NCBI RefSeq assembly: GCF_009664975.1
Contig: NZ_WJXB01000019.1
Coordinates: 21,110-85,109 of the forward strand
Length of the DNA: 64,000 bases
Direction: 5' to 3'
Source: Paenibacillus monticola
GTDB lineage: Bacteria; Bacillota; Bacilli; Paenibacillales; Paenibacillaceae
Each line of letters opens with the position of its first letter. Position 1 is the first letter of the stretch. The translations under genes and the position numbers were made by a program. Positions 7,754-16,864 of the stretch are shown here, one piece after another. The notes beneath the pieces are model-generated. The model saw only the letters and a program-made list of their open reading frames with translations, made no database searches and was not told the DNA's origin.

Positions 7754-9110
7754 GGGTCTGTCAATAATTTTGTGTAAACTCTTTTAAGCACAGATTCCCC
7801 CGAGGGGGAGTGGTGATTCATCGCAAGTGTTGACCGACCCGATCTGGGAAAAATACCGAAAGCTGAAGGAGCATTTGTCCCCAGTTTTGAACGCGCCCCG
7901 TCCATTTGCGAGTCACGTCGACGGTGGCGAGATAGAGCATTTTAAGCAGCGCCTCATCCGTGGGAAAGATGCTTTTTCCTTTCGTCACTTTACGCAGCTG
8001 GCGGTGGTAACTCTCAATCATATTTGTCGTGTAGATGAGTTTGCGGATCTCAGGGGGGTACTTGAAAAAGGTAGCTAACTCCTCCCAATTATTCCGCCAG
8101 GAACGGAGGATGAGCGGATATTTGGCTCCCCACATCTCTTCAAAACGGTCGAGTTCAAGCAAGGCTCCTTCTTCGGTAGCTGCCTTGTAAATGGGCTTTA
8201 AATCGGCGGTGACCTTTTTCAGATCCTTGTACGAAACGTACCGTGTGGAGCTGCGGATTTGGTGAATAATACACTTTTGGATTTCCGTTTGAGGGTAGCA
8301 GGCGCAATCGCTTGAGAGAACCCCGACAGGTTGTCCACACAGATGATGAGGATGTCTTGAACCCCGCGGTTCTTCAGTTCATTCAGTACGCTAAGCCAGA
8401 ACTTAGAGGACTCGTTCTCGCCAATCCACATGCCCAGTACATCCTTGTTTCCATCCAGATCGATGCCAATGACCATGTAGGCTGCTTTGTTGATAATAGC
8501 CCCGTCCTGCTTGACTTTGAAGTGGATGGCATCCAGATAGACTACCGCGTAAACACCTTGTAAGGGGCGATTCTGCCACTCTTTAATGAGGGGAACAATC
8601 TTGTTAGTGACATTGGAAATAAGCGTGGGCGAGACCTCAATCCCGTACATATTCTGTAGATGATCTTGGATATCTCTCGTGCTGACGCCTTTGGCGTACA
8701 GCGCCACAATCTGCTCTTCGATGCCCGTTACATTCGATTGATGCTTCTTGACCACCAAAGGCTCAAACTCGCCTAAACGGTCTCGAGGGATAATGATTTC
8801 CTGTTCGCCGTACTCGCTAACTACAGTTTTGCGGCTTTTTCTATTACGACTGTTTGGAGTGAGTTTCGCCTTCACTTCATGCTTTCCGTAACCCAAATGC
8901 GTATCCATTTCGGCTTCCAGCATTTCCTGAATCGTCTCAGCAAATAAATCCTTTAAGGCATTCTGCGCATCTTTTGCGCTGACCAAGTTGTTTTCCTTAA
9001 TAAACTCCCGCAGTTGCTGTTTTGTCCAAAGTCCCATGTGTTCTCCCCAACCTTTCTCTTACTTCCATTTTAATGGGTTTGAGAGTTTACACAATATATT
9101 TTACAGACTC
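7754..9110 (-). mobile_element. IS256-family insertion sequence with target duplication
   Basis: The 28-base ends are inverted repeats: the left reads GGGTCTGTC…TGTGTAAACTC and the right, on the minus strand, GAGTCTGTA…TGTGTAAACTC. Most positions match. The 8-base sequence GTGAACAG flanks the element on both sides (7746–7753 and 9111–9118), as expected for IS256-family transposition. The element is 1357 bp, the usual size. Its transposase is frameshifted, so the element needs help from another copy to move. It landed inside the Tn7-like remnant. Confidence 0.85.
7818..9037 (-). pseudogene. IS256-family (mutator-type) transposase, frameshifted
   Basis: Minus-strand reading starts MGLWTKQQLREFIKENN at 9037 and runs intact for about 240 residues, through the first catalytic Asp region (YLDAIHFKV) and the second (CVDNLSGF). 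Around 8310 the frame breaks; the continuation is found in other frames (residues like PKVYYSPNPQLHTVRFV, then WGAKYPLILRSWRNNWEEL and TTNMIESYHRQLRK) to a stop at 7818. The Asn in CVDNLSGF replaces the usual Gly. At least two frame changes are needed, so it is not functional as sequenced. Confidence 0.88.
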
Positions 9111-9338
9111 GTGAACAGCTATCACTCATATTGTTCCATATACGCACGTCTCAACTTCCCCCTAGTGCTCCCACGTCTCAACGGGTCATAGCCCTTTCAT
9201 TCCTTCGTCACATCTAACTACGGGGTGGAGGTCGGTCTTTCTAACGGAACGGGTCCGAGCCCTTTTGCGTAACGTCTCCCGATACTCCGTGCTTTTTAAA
9301 ATCCTGTGAATGCATGAGCTGGTGAGGATTGATTGGTT

Positions 9339-10593
9339 TTATGCTGCCGAGAATACCTTGATCGGTTCGTAAGTTGTATTGTTTTTAGCCAGAGCGATTA
9401 GCAATCGTATTACTTTACCGCATAATTTCATGATAGATTTCATTTTCTTCAGTTTCTTTTCCTCAACATTGTAACGATGTGACGCTCGAATTTCCGCATT
9501 TGTCATGACCATACTCATCGTCATGAGATAAAGAAGATGACGTAAGCGTGGCCGACCTCGTTTGCTGAGCACCATCTTTCCTCGCCATTTCCCGGAGCTA
9601 GCTTCAGCTAGATTTAACCCAGCATGACGAAGCAAAGCATTACCGTGCTATATCCGCTTAGATCATCAGCTTCACCGAGTACACCGACTAGATTCGTTAC
9701 ATGAATGCCTCGTATTTCAAGGAGCTTCTGTGCATAAGGAATACGCACAAGAATAAGGCGGAGATCGTGCTCAATTTGTTCAAGCTGGCGTTGAGCTAGG
9801 TCAAACTCTTCGAGCAATTGCCCAAGATGAAGCTTGGAGCGCCTGAGTGGTGCCCACACTGGATTTTGCAAGTGAAATGAGTAGTTCAGTACGTTTAACT
9901 CCAGCATGACGCTTCACATATTTCTTCCAACCGTCAAGGACCTGTTCTATGGTTAACCGACTGATCTATTTCGGTAAAGGGAAGAGTCTGAGTATTGCGA
10001 TTGCACTGGTGCAAGTAAGAATCTTAAAGACCTGGTGAAGTTCAGGAAAACAATGTCTACCCAGCGATGGATTTGATTAACCGCAGCGTTGAGGCGCTTG
10101 GTAACCATTTCTCGGTTTGCCATTAGAATACGGAGTTCCTCGTAAGCTTCCGAATGAAAACGAACAGGGGAGTAGTACCCGTTTTTTGACCATGTCTGCA
10201 ATAACAAGTGCATCTTTATGGTCACTTTTAGAGGGAGTATTATCACGGTTTTCCTTGTTCTTTTTGACGAGATGAGGATTAACCAACACAGGATCTTATA
10301 CCTTGATCGAGGAGCCAACGTGCAAGGTTAAACCAATAGTGTCCAGTGGGTTCCATACCAACTATGACGCTCCTAAGTTCGCAGGATTTGAGTAGATCTT
10401 GAATCCAGTGTTCGAAGAGATCGAACCCTTCACGATGGTTACCGAACTCAAGCGGAGTCCCCAGAGCAATTCCACGAAAGCTGACGGCACGAGCTACATG
10501 GATCTCTTGTGCGATGTCTACACCAATAACCAAGTGATAAACGGTAATATTTTCAATGAGTTGATTTTGTTTATCTTGAGATTTAAACTTCAT
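9339..10593 (-). pseudogene. IS110-family (DEDD) transposase, multiply frameshifted
   Basis: Read on the minus strand, the N-terminus has the RuvC-like DEDD features of IS110 transposases (VIGVDIAQEIHVARA, then MEPTGHYWFNLARWL, then SDHKDALVIADM). Later pieces in other frames give the coiled coil (LAQRQLEQIEHDLRLIL) and the C-terminal Tnp_20 part (GLNLAEASSGKWRGK, RGRPRLRHLLYLM). At least four frame breaks separate them. ATG at 10593 is favoured over the earlier frame opening because AGGAGGT lies about 9 bases upstream. In this family the flanking noncoding end encodes a bridge RNA; 10594–10720 would be the place, but I cannot fold it with confidence. Confidence 0.85.
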
Positions 10594-10742
10594 AGTAGAG
10601 CGACCTCCTAGATGATGGGCTTTTTGAGGCAATCACCTCGTGTGTAAACCCATCGTACAAAGGCGCTCGTTTTTGTGTAAAGGCTAAATTATTCATTCTA
10701 CAGGAATTCTAACGGGAAACGTTAGCTCAATAAAACAGCGTC

Positions 10743-10893
10743 AGTCTAGGACTTTATTTTCTCGTCTACGGCTGATGCTATTTTTATAGTTGGGACCAGT
10801 CTAATACTTTTTTTACGAGATCTGACGGTTTTATAATTCGAAAAGCCGCGTGGGACCAACATTTCTAGTCTAATACTTTATTTTCTTTCTACA
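10743..10893 (-). repeat. Distal (L-type) end of the Tn7-like element
   Basis: Three inverted copies of the end motif, reading on the + strand AGTCTAGGACTTTAT (10743–10757), AGTCTAATACTTTTT (10798–10812) and AGTCTAATACTTTAT (10867–10881), ending in ACA at 10891–10893. The spacings are 55 and 69 bases, much wider than the 21-base array near glmS. The phrase GGGACCA recurs between the sites (10792, 10851). Confidence 0.65.
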
Positions 10894-11429
10894 GTAGACC
10901 GCAATTTAAGTCTGCACCTATCCCACAAAGTTTCCCATTGATCACTTAAAGTTTGCCACTAAGCCGAGCGAAATTCAGGCATTCCCCCGATCTGTTCCTC
11001 TGTTGTTTCCTTCAAACCTAAGCCCAAATCCCTGTGTTTTCCTGCCTTCAGCTCAAACTTATTTTGCTTTTTCGGCCCCGTTTTTCCTCGATTATTACTG
11101 ATTTTCTCTGTCATTTCCCTATTTTCATATCTAACTTAATTTACTTCAGAGATTTGGGGAGATGAAGGGACAAGGGATTGAAAGTCTTTGTGGGGTAAGG
11201 GGTTGAGGGGACTGAGGAGGGGAAGTTGCAGACCTTAAGACAAATTGACAGATAACTGTACGAAATTTCAAGACGACCCGATGGATTTCCATACACAAAT
11301 TTACAGTCTCGATCAGAGAGTTCCTGTTGGGATCACCATGGACTTTCCGCTGTTCGAAACCTCCATTTCTATTTAATCATAAAAATCCGAGTCGACCATA
11401 GGAAAAGAGCGGTTGCAAGTGCCTCATCC
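10894..11429. other. Gene-poor stretch between transposon end and hairpin region
   Basis: I see no convincing gene. On the minus strand 10959–11114 encodes an open frame of 51 codons beginning MTEKISNNRGKTGPKKQN, without recognised homology and without a convincing ribosome site. Just beyond it the minus strand reads GGCAAACTTTAAGTGATC then AATGGGAAACTTTG, a repeated phrase reminiscent of IS21-family ends. Around 11239–11261 there is a GACAAATTGACAGATAAC phrase reminiscent of transposon termini but present once. The whole stretch looks like mobile-element debris. Confidence 0.45.
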
Positions 11430-11720
11430 ACTGGTGTGGTTTACACTCAATCGAATAGATTTAGCAGGCGAGCTGGAAGAGAGGTGACGGTCGTCCAGTT
11501 AACGGCTGCTCTGGGAATCAGGACAGATGAGCCGGAACATTCCGGTCGACTGGACCGAGAAGCATTCCTCTCTAGGCACTCATGGAGGCGAGTCACTGCA
11601 GCGCTATGATCGCCTGATGGGGGGATCAGAAGATACGAAGTGATCTGACGGAATTTTCTGGGTAGCCAAGGCTGGCTCATATGGTGAACTATGTCAGCCT
11701 GCAACAGGCAGGATACCCAC
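11430..11720 (+). ncRNA. Dense hairpin region, possible structured RNA or intron fragment
   Basis: Several short perfect hairpins follow one another: CCGGA/TCCGG (11532–11545), GGTC/GACC near 11544–11556, GGCGA/TCGCC (11587–11614), TCAGA/TCTGA (11626–11648), AGCC/GGCT near 11664, and GCCTG-CAA-CAGGC (11697–11709). The phrases resemble the 5' structured part of bacterial group II introns, but no domain V and no reverse transcriptase are present, so I cannot name a class. It ends about 180 bases before the first biosynthetic gene and could equally be a leader RNA of the cluster. Confidence 0.35.
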
Positions 11721-11784
11721 ATGAACAACCTTTAGGTAAATAAGTGAATAAGAATAAAATGATCTAAAAATATTATGCTGTAAA

Positions 11785-11801
11785 ATGTCTAATTATGACA
11801 T
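11785..11801. promoter_or_regulatory. Interrupted palindrome, candidate operator upstream of the cluster
   Basis: ATGTC-TAATTAT-GACAT lies 100 bases before the thioesterase start, within an AT-rich stretch. A poor -35/-10 pair follows (TTACAC at 11827, TATATG at 11851, 18-base spacer). The site could bind a regulator, but none is encoded nearby except a decayed XRE relic at the far end of the window. Confidence 0.25.
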
Positions 11802-11901
11802 GAAAATAGGACTAATTTCATAGGGATTACACAAGTTAAGAATGTAGTAATATATGGAATGGAAGCGATCTTTATGGAATTAATAGTTTGAGGTGCTCAA
11901 T

Positions 11902-12606
11902 ATGAAATCTGTGAATTTATTTTGCTTTCCATTTGCCGGAGGATCTTCGATAGCATATTTTCCATGGAAACGCTATTTGCATCCGGCTATCAAGCTTCAG
12001 TCTGTCGAATTGGCCGGTCGCGGCGCACGGTGTAAAATGCCTTTTTATATTGATTTTAAGGAGGCGATTGACGATATATATGAGCAAGTTTGCCCCTTAT
12101 TGGAAGAAAGACCATATGTGATGTTTGGTCACAGCATGGGTGCATTGCTTGTCTACGCTTTGATCGAGCGCATACGAAATAAAGGAGGGCCCTTTCCTAA
12201 ACATCTATTTTTCTCAGGAAGATATCCTCCTCATATCCGTAAGGAGTCATTTGAAAAATATCAGTCGGATGATGAACTTATCCAAAGAATTTTACGATTC
12301 GGAGGGACACCAAAGGAATTATTTGAAGTACCAGAGTTGGCAGAAATGTACCTCGAGATTTTCAGAGCCGATTTCCATCTTATTGATACCTATATTCATA
12401 TCGATCACTCACAGTATGAATTTGATATTTCGGTCTTGACTGGTCGAGAGGATCTAGATGTTACACGAGAGGATATAGAATCATGGAAATGCTATACATC
12501 ACATTCCTGCCATTTGAATACATTTGAAGGTGGACATTTTTATTTGAAGGATCGGATTCAAGATGTAGTAGGTTATATTAACAAGATCTCGACGGATGTC
12601 TGTTAG
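11902..12606 (+). CDS. Type II (editing) thioesterase
   Basis: An alpha/beta-hydrolase of the external thioesterase family that clears misprimed acyl groups from carrier proteins of NRPS/PKS lines, and in some systems releases the product. The family N-terminus FCFPFAGGSS, the nucleophile elbow GHSMGA (Ser about residue 78), and the catalytic His in GGHFYL near the C-terminus are all visible; 234 aa is normal. I chose ATG 11902 because GAGGTG sits 6 bases upstream and the protein then begins directly at MKSVNLFCFP; a GTG at 11893 is possible. None of the megasynthases here ends in a thioesterase domain, so this free enzyme may matter more than usual. Confidence 0.92.
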   Translation: MKSVNLFCFPFAGGSSIAYFPWKRYLHPAIKLQSVELAGRGARCKMPFYIDFKEAIDDIYEQVCPLLEERPYVMFGHSMGALLVYALIERIRNKGGPFPKHLFFSGRYPPHIRKESFEKYQSDDELIQRILRFGGTPKELFEVPELAEMYLEIFRADFHLIDTYIHIDHSQYEFDISVLTGREDLDVTREDIESWKCYTSHSCHLNTFEGGHFYLKDRIQDVVGYINKISTDVC

Positions 12607-12760
12607 CACGCGGAGGCAAAGGATGAAGTGCGATACAACAGTTGATAGCCATTAAAAATAATTCAGAAGGTACTTGAGCTGGAGGCAGAAGAAGCTGAGT
12701 TTTCCTTAGATACGCTGATAAAATCGCCTTGGTTTGAACTCTTATGCAATTTTGATGGTC

Positions 12761-12932
12761 GTTATCGTACTACTCTTGGATGAACCTACCAATCATTTAG
12801 ACTTCAAAGGTATTGACTGGGTTATAGGAGGAATTTGACACATTCTAAGGTTCCGTAATCGTTATTTCGCTTGATAGGTACTTTCTTGATCGTAAGGTCG
12901 GCAGATATGTGAATTGGAAAATAGGACTCTGA
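12761..12932 (+). pseudogene. ABC-F ATPase relic
   Basis: A decayed fragment: frame one reads LLLDEPTNHLDFKGIDWV (12776–12820) before a stop at 12838, and another frame from 12873 reads DRYFLDRKVGRY before a stop at 12932. These are the Walker B/signature and H-loop parts of an ABC-F protein and closely parallel the intact ABC-F at the other end of the cluster (LDEPTNHLDFQGVEWL, HDRYFLDKTVNK). The rest of 12607–13133 shows no gene; 12655–12780 keeps an open but unrecognised frame (KVLELEAEEAEFSLDT). Confidence 0.75.
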
Positions 12933-13133
12933 CTGGTATTGCATTTTTTTCTGTAGTACGTTCTAACAGCTGTGAAGTTATAAAGCAGTCGAGCCACTTC
13001 TTCTTTACTGGCTGAGTGATAGTGATATGCAGCCAAGACAGCACTAGCCGTGAATTCTAAATCAAAGCCTGACCATGATATATAACTTTTAAATGGAGTT
13101 GCAAAACAATACCTTAGTCGGGGGGGACAGAAA

Positions 13134-14429
13134 ATGCCGAGTGTATTAGAACCGGCTCGATCAATTAATGAGGAAGAAGAGGAAATTTTGTTCACTGATA
13201 CGGCAAGGCCTGAGCTTACAAATTATAATTATACCCAAAAACAACATTGCATTATGATAGAAAACATAGGGGATGAAACCATTTTTTTGGCGATAGAATC
13301 CGATATAGAGTATCTAGTGCATCCAATGTCGCTGTTAGATATGAAGATCACATTTAATACTTTTAGTATAAGGTCCTTAAAGGAGCATCAAAAGTTTAAA
13401 GCAATCACAAGGCAGAGGATTGGACATACGAACCAACAGGAGAAAATAAAGATTTTGCAAATGAATGAAAATCCTATATTAAATACATATAATTCTTATG
13501 CAAGCGTATTTTCAATAATCGAGCTAGATAAAGTCACTTTACCTTGGTTTCATAGCAGCTTTATACAAATATGTTACGACTCTAAATATGATTGGTATTT
13601 TTTTGAGAATCATAATGTATTAGATGCTTGCATATGGCTAAAAAATTGTAAGTTAACTCGTGAAACTATCCAACGAAGGTATAATAATGTGACTGAATTT
13701 GTTATCGAATCTATCGATTCCGATTATTATGCTTATTTTTTAGTCAATCCGTATTATATATCTGCATTTAATACCGATCAGCAGGGCCTTCATGAAATAC
13801 TTATTTTCGGCTACGATGTTGAAAATGAATGGGTTTACATTGCTAATAACTTTGAAAATGGAAAATATATTAAAAGTAAATGTACCTTTCAAGAGTTGGA
13901 AGCGTCTTTTCAACATGTCACTTTCGATTGGGTGGGCATTCACTTATACAAAAAAAATGATCCGGAAATAAAAGTGAAGTTTAATAGAGAGTACGTCATT
14001 CGATCCTTAAAGGCATATCTTGAAGGCACGCCTAGCCTGAGTCAACCAACCCCGCCTTCATGGTGGACATATGACTGTGTATATGGTGTCGAGGTCTATA
14101 ATAAATTGATTAGTCAGATAACAGCAGGAACGGAACAGGAAGCATTTGATCTTGATGTAAGGGCATTTCACCTTTTTTGGGAGCATAAGAAGTGCATGGT
14201 GTTACGTATTCAATATATGATTGAGGAACTTGGAAAAGTACAATTAACAAGTTTATGGAAGCAATATGAAGAACTCCAAAAAAGATCATTTGTAATAAGA
14301 AATGTGGCAATAAAATATAATTTTTTGAAAAATAAAAATGTCATTCAGACTCTAATTAATGGACTTCAAGAAATTATGGAAATGGAAAAGATAATAATCC
14401 GGAATATTATTTCAATTCTTGAAGAGTAG
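13134..14429 (+). CDS. Unrecognised 431-aa protein, possibly BtrH/papain-like fold
   Basis: I do not firmly recognise this protein. It is strikingly AT-rich and rich in Tyr, Asn and Ile compared with the genes after it. The middle part (residues about 130–260) has a pattern NPYYI…HEILIFGYD…VYIANNF-NGKY…FQELEASF, which recalls the cysteine-protease-like family that includes the butirosin acyltransferase BtrH and small proteins often found beside peptide-antibiotic genes. The C-terminal ~110 residues are mainly helical and charged. No signal peptide or membrane helix is seen. ATG 13134 follows a G-rich ribosome site (GGGGGGGA). Between the thioesterase and the extender genes it may be a tailoring enzyme, but that is a guess from position. 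Confidence 0.7.
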   Translation: MPSVLEPARSINEEEEEILFTDTARPELTNYNYTQKQHCIMIENIGDETIFLAIESDIEYLVHPMSLLDMKITFNTFSIRSLKEHQKFKAITRQRIGHTNQQEKIKILQMNENPILNTYNSYASVFSIIELDKVTLPWFHSSFIQICYDSKYDWYFFENHNVLDACIWLKNCKLTRETIQRRYNNVTEFVIESIDSDYYAYFLVNPYYISAFNTDQQGLHEILIFGYDVENEWVYIANNFENGKYIKSKCTFQELEASFQHVTFDWVGIHLYKKNDPEIKVKFNREYVIRSLKAYLEGTPSLSQPTPPSWWTYDCVYGVEVYNKLISQITAGTEQEAFDLDVRAFHLFWEHKKCMVLRIQYMIEELGKVQLTSLWKQYEELQKRSFVIRNVAIKYNFLKNKNVIQTLINGLQEIMEMEKIIIRNIISILEE

Positions 14430-14679
14430 TTTCTATAACCTCTCAGTATGAGTACCGATGCAAAGGTAGCGGCACGAAAATGATAGCCGGATAAGCCATA
14501 TTGCGAAAATTGAGAATCTTCTCTAATGGACATGAAAAACTCTAAAGATGGATGGCATTGAGCTGCTGTCGAAGTACAAGGGGCAAATGATAACTGTGGA
14601 GATTACTTCATGTTTCTGAAGAACTCAGTATACCGGGAGTTCTAGATGAATTGATTTTGATTTTAGGAGGGATAGCGGA

Positions 14680-15540
14680 ATGCTTCAAACGTTTGGAGTT
14701 ATCGGAGCAGGCGTCATGGGCACAGACATTGCACTTGATCTCGCAGGTTATGGGTATAAAGTAATCTTGAAGGATATTAATGAAGATATAATTCTTCGAG
14801 CGAAGGAAAAGATTCGTAAAGAATTTCGGATGTACCAGCTGACACAAAAGCACTTGAAGGCTCTGACCGTGGACGAGTTGTTGTCTCGCGTTGTTTTTAC
14901 GACGACTTACGAAGAATTTGAAAAGGTCAATTATGTCATAGAAAATGTGACGGAACATTGGGATACGAAGAAGCAAGTGTATTCCGAATTGCGTGATGTA
15001 TGCTGTGAGGATGTCTATTACGCAGTCAATACGTCCTGCATATCGATTACGAAGGTGGCAGCACTGTTGCCACGCCCAGAACTTGTCATCGGGATGCATT
15101 TTATGAATCCAGTGCCATTGAAAGAGATGGTTGAGGTAGTCCGCGGAATGCACACATCTGATGAAACGGTGGCGGTGGCTGAGGAGTTTTTGCAATCTTG
15201 CCGAAAAACACCGGTCGTTGTAAATGATTTCCCAGGCTTTGTGACCAACCGTGTTCTGATGTTGACGATCAATGAGTGCATCTGGGCGGTACAAGACGGA
15301 GTCTCGAAGCCACAAGACGTTGATAAGATTTTCCGAATGGGCTTTGGGCATAAAATGGGACCATTGGCGACTGGTGACCTGATTGGTCTGGACACGATTT
15401 TGAATTCTCTGTACACCCTCTATGAACAGTTCAAAGATCCGAAATTCCGCCCAGCTCCACTGCTAGTCAAGATGGTAGACGCAGGTTTGTTGGGTCGCAA
15501 ATCGGGTATGGGATTCTTTGAATATACACGGAAGGGGTAA
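14680..15540 (+). CDS. 3-hydroxyacyl-CoA dehydrogenase family enzyme (FkbK/ZmaG-like), hydroxymalonyl-ACP pathway
   Basis: Oxidises glyceryl-ACP at C3, the step after FkbH in making hydroxymalonyl- or methoxymalonyl-ACP. The NAD-binding fingerprint GVIGAGVMG is at residues 6–14, the catalytic region GMHFMNPVPLKEMVE near 137, and the C-terminal dimerisation domain holds GFVTNRVL and GLDTILNSL. The length of 286 aa fits the family. AGGAGGG lies 8 bases before the ATG. Five bases separate it from the FkbH-like gene, and the four-gene block FkbK-FkbH-ACP-FkbI is the known unit for this extender. The preceding gap 14430–14679 contains no gene that I can support. Confidence 0.9.
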   Translation: MLQTFGVIGAGVMGTDIALDLAGYGYKVILKDINEDIILRAKEKIRKEFRMYQLTQKHLKALTVDELLSRVVFTTTYEEFEKVNYVIENVTEHWDTKKQVYSELRDVCCEDVYYAVNTSCISITKVAALLPRPELVIGMHFMNPVPLKEMVEVVRGMHTSDETVAVAEEFLQSCRKTPVVVNDFPGFVTNRVLMLTINECIWAVQDGVSKPQDVDKIFRMGFGHKMGPLATGDLIGLDTILNSLYTLYEQFKDPKFRPAPLLVKMVDAGLLGRKSGMGFFEYTRKG

Positions 15541-15545
15541 TCTCA

Positions 15546-16649
15546 GTGATTTCGAAAGGCAAAGAAATTAAGTGTGTAGTCTGGGACCTGGACCATACGA
15601 TTTGGGATGGCGTTTTGTTGGAGTCAGAAAAGGTGAATTTGAAGGATGGCATTGTAGAGATTCTCGAATTACTAGACTCCCGAGGCATCCTGCATTCCAT
15701 TGCCAGCAAAAATAACTATGATGACGCGATGAGTAAGTTGCATGAATTTAACATCGGTCACTATTTTCTCTACCCACAGATTCATTGGAACGCTAAGTCA
15801 CAGTCGATTGCGAAGATTCGTGAGAAGCTGAATATCGGGATTGACACATTCGTCTTTGTGGACGACCAAAGCTTTGAGCGCGATGAAGTGGCAAGCATAT
15901 TCTCGGAGGTGTTTTGTGTGGACGCTCTGGAGTATGCGGAACTGCCTGCTCATCCACGACTTAATCCGCAGTTCATCACGGAAGACTCGAAACGCCGTCG
16001 CCTCATGTATCTCGAAGACATGCATCGAAACCAAGAGGAAGAGGAGTACCAAGGACCAAAAGAGTCGTTCTTGGCTTCCCTGCAGATGAAATTTATCCTC
16101 TCAGATTGTGAAGAGGAGGATTTGAAGCGTGCTGAGGAGTTAACCCAGCGCACCAACCAGCTGAATTCGACAGGGAGAACGTTCGACTATGACGAACTGA
16201 ACGCATTCCGTCATTCGGATCGACATCGCCTGCTGGTTTGTGAGTTGACGGACCGCTACGGTTCCTACGGGAAGATCGGTCTCACACTGATTGAACTGAT
16301 TGAAACGCACTGGTATCTCAAATTGATGTTGATGTCCTGCCGTGTAATGTCGCGCGGTGTGGGAACGGTCCTGATGTCACACATTATGCAGCAAGCGAAG
16401 AAGGACGGTAAAAAATTGCTCGCTGACTTTAAGCAGACAGATCGCAACCGTATGATGTACGTGACCTACCGTTTCGCTAACTTTAAAGAAATTGAAAACG
16501 ACGGGCAAGGCAACATTTTGTTTGAGAACGACTTGAGCACCATTCAGCCGTTCCCACCTTATATCGAAGTCAATGTCCGTGAACAAAATACATCGGCTAA
16601 GGAGCGTTACATAGATGGAACTCAACCAAAAAATTCGTTCGTTTATTGA
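15546..16649 (+). CDS. FkbH-like glyceryl transferase/phosphatase
   Basis: A HAD-superfamily enzyme that takes the glyceryl group from 1,3-bisphosphoglycerate and loads it, dephosphorylated, on the small ACP downstream. The HAD motif DLDHTIWDG (Asp14, Asp16) and the motif FVDDQSFER are visible, followed by the GNAT-like C-terminal half (residues about 190–330, e.g. RYGSYGKIGL, LMSCRVMSRGVG). The length of 367 aa is that of stand-alone FkbH proteins. GTG 15546 is used as start, with GAAGGGG upstream. Its end overlaps the ACP gene by 35 bases, so the two are translationally coupled. A second FkbH domain is built into the 4055-aa NRPS. Confidence 0.92.
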   Translation: MISKGKEIKCVVWDLDHTIWDGVLLESEKVNLKDGIVEILELLDSRGILHSIASKNNYDDAMSKLHEFNIGHYFLYPQIHWNAKSQSIAKIREKLNIGIDTFVFVDDQSFERDEVASIFSEVFCVDALEYAELPAHPRLNPQFITEDSKRRRLMYLEDMHRNQEEEEYQGPKESFLASLQMKFILSDCEEEDLKRAEELTQRTNQLNSTGRTFDYDELNAFRHSDRHRLLVCELTDRYGSYGKIGLTLIELIETHWYLKLMLMSCRVMSRGVGTVLMSHIMQQAKKDGKKLLADFKQTDRNRMMYVTYRFANFKEIENDGQGNILFENDLSTIQPFPPYIEVNVREQNTSAKERYIDGTQPKNSFVY

Positions 16650-16860
16650 ATCCCAACTGGTCGTATTTGAAGATGACGCAAAATTTGAAGACGACGAAAA
16701 CATTTTCGAAATGGGGTTTGTGAACTCCTTATTTGCGATGCAATTACTGGAATACATCGAGTTGGAGTTCGGCATGACCATTGACAACGAAGACCTTGAT
16801 ATTAAAAACTTTTCCACCGTCAACAACATCGCAGCACTGGTCAACAGAAAGGTTGGATAA
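16615..16860 (+). CDS. Acyl carrier protein for hydroxymalonyl extender (FkbJ-like)
   Basis: A 81-aa stand-alone ACP. The phosphopantetheine site is Ser38 in GFVNSLFAMQ; the Val-Asn before Ser in place of Asp is characteristic of FkbJ-type ACPs that carry glyceryl, hydroxymalonyl and methoxymalonyl groups. It starts inside the FkbH gene (35-base overlap) and ends 4 bases before the acyl-CoA dehydrogenase start, so stoichiometric production with its partner enzymes is likely. Confidence 0.92.
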   Translation: MELNQKIRSFIESQLVVFEDDAKFEDDENIFEMGFVNSLFAMQLLEYIELEFGMTIDNEDLDIKNFSTVNNIAALVNRKVG

Positions 16861-16864
16861 GCCG

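Larger units (their letters stand above)
7476..10893. mobile_element. Vestigial Tn7-like element (ends only, interior replaced by IS relics)
   Basis: The left end starts TGTTCGAAGAAAATATAG (7476) and the right end, read on the minus strand from 10893, starts TGTAGAAAGAAAATAAAG. Both carry sites of the form ATAAAGTNNTAGACT in inverted orientation. The glmS-proximal end has four sites at exactly 21-base period (7518, 7539, 7560, 7581) plus a degenerate one at 7488; the distal end has three widely spaced sites (10743, 10798, 10867). That asymmetry, dense end next to glmS and sparse end distal, is the arrangement of Tn7 R and L ends. No tnsA–E gene survives between them; the interior is an IS256-family element and a decayed IS110 gene. 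No matching 5-bp target duplication is visible (TATAG versus GTAGA). Confidence 0.65.

Noticed and set aside
11239..11261. Phrase resembling ends of TniA/CAST-type transposons (GACAAATTGACAGATAAC)
   Set aside because: Only one copy is visible, the terminal TGT/ACA is imperfect, and no partner end or transposition gene is in the window.
11447..11728. 93-codon minus-strand open frame
   Set aside because: Coincides with the dense hairpin region and has no ribosome site or recognisable features.
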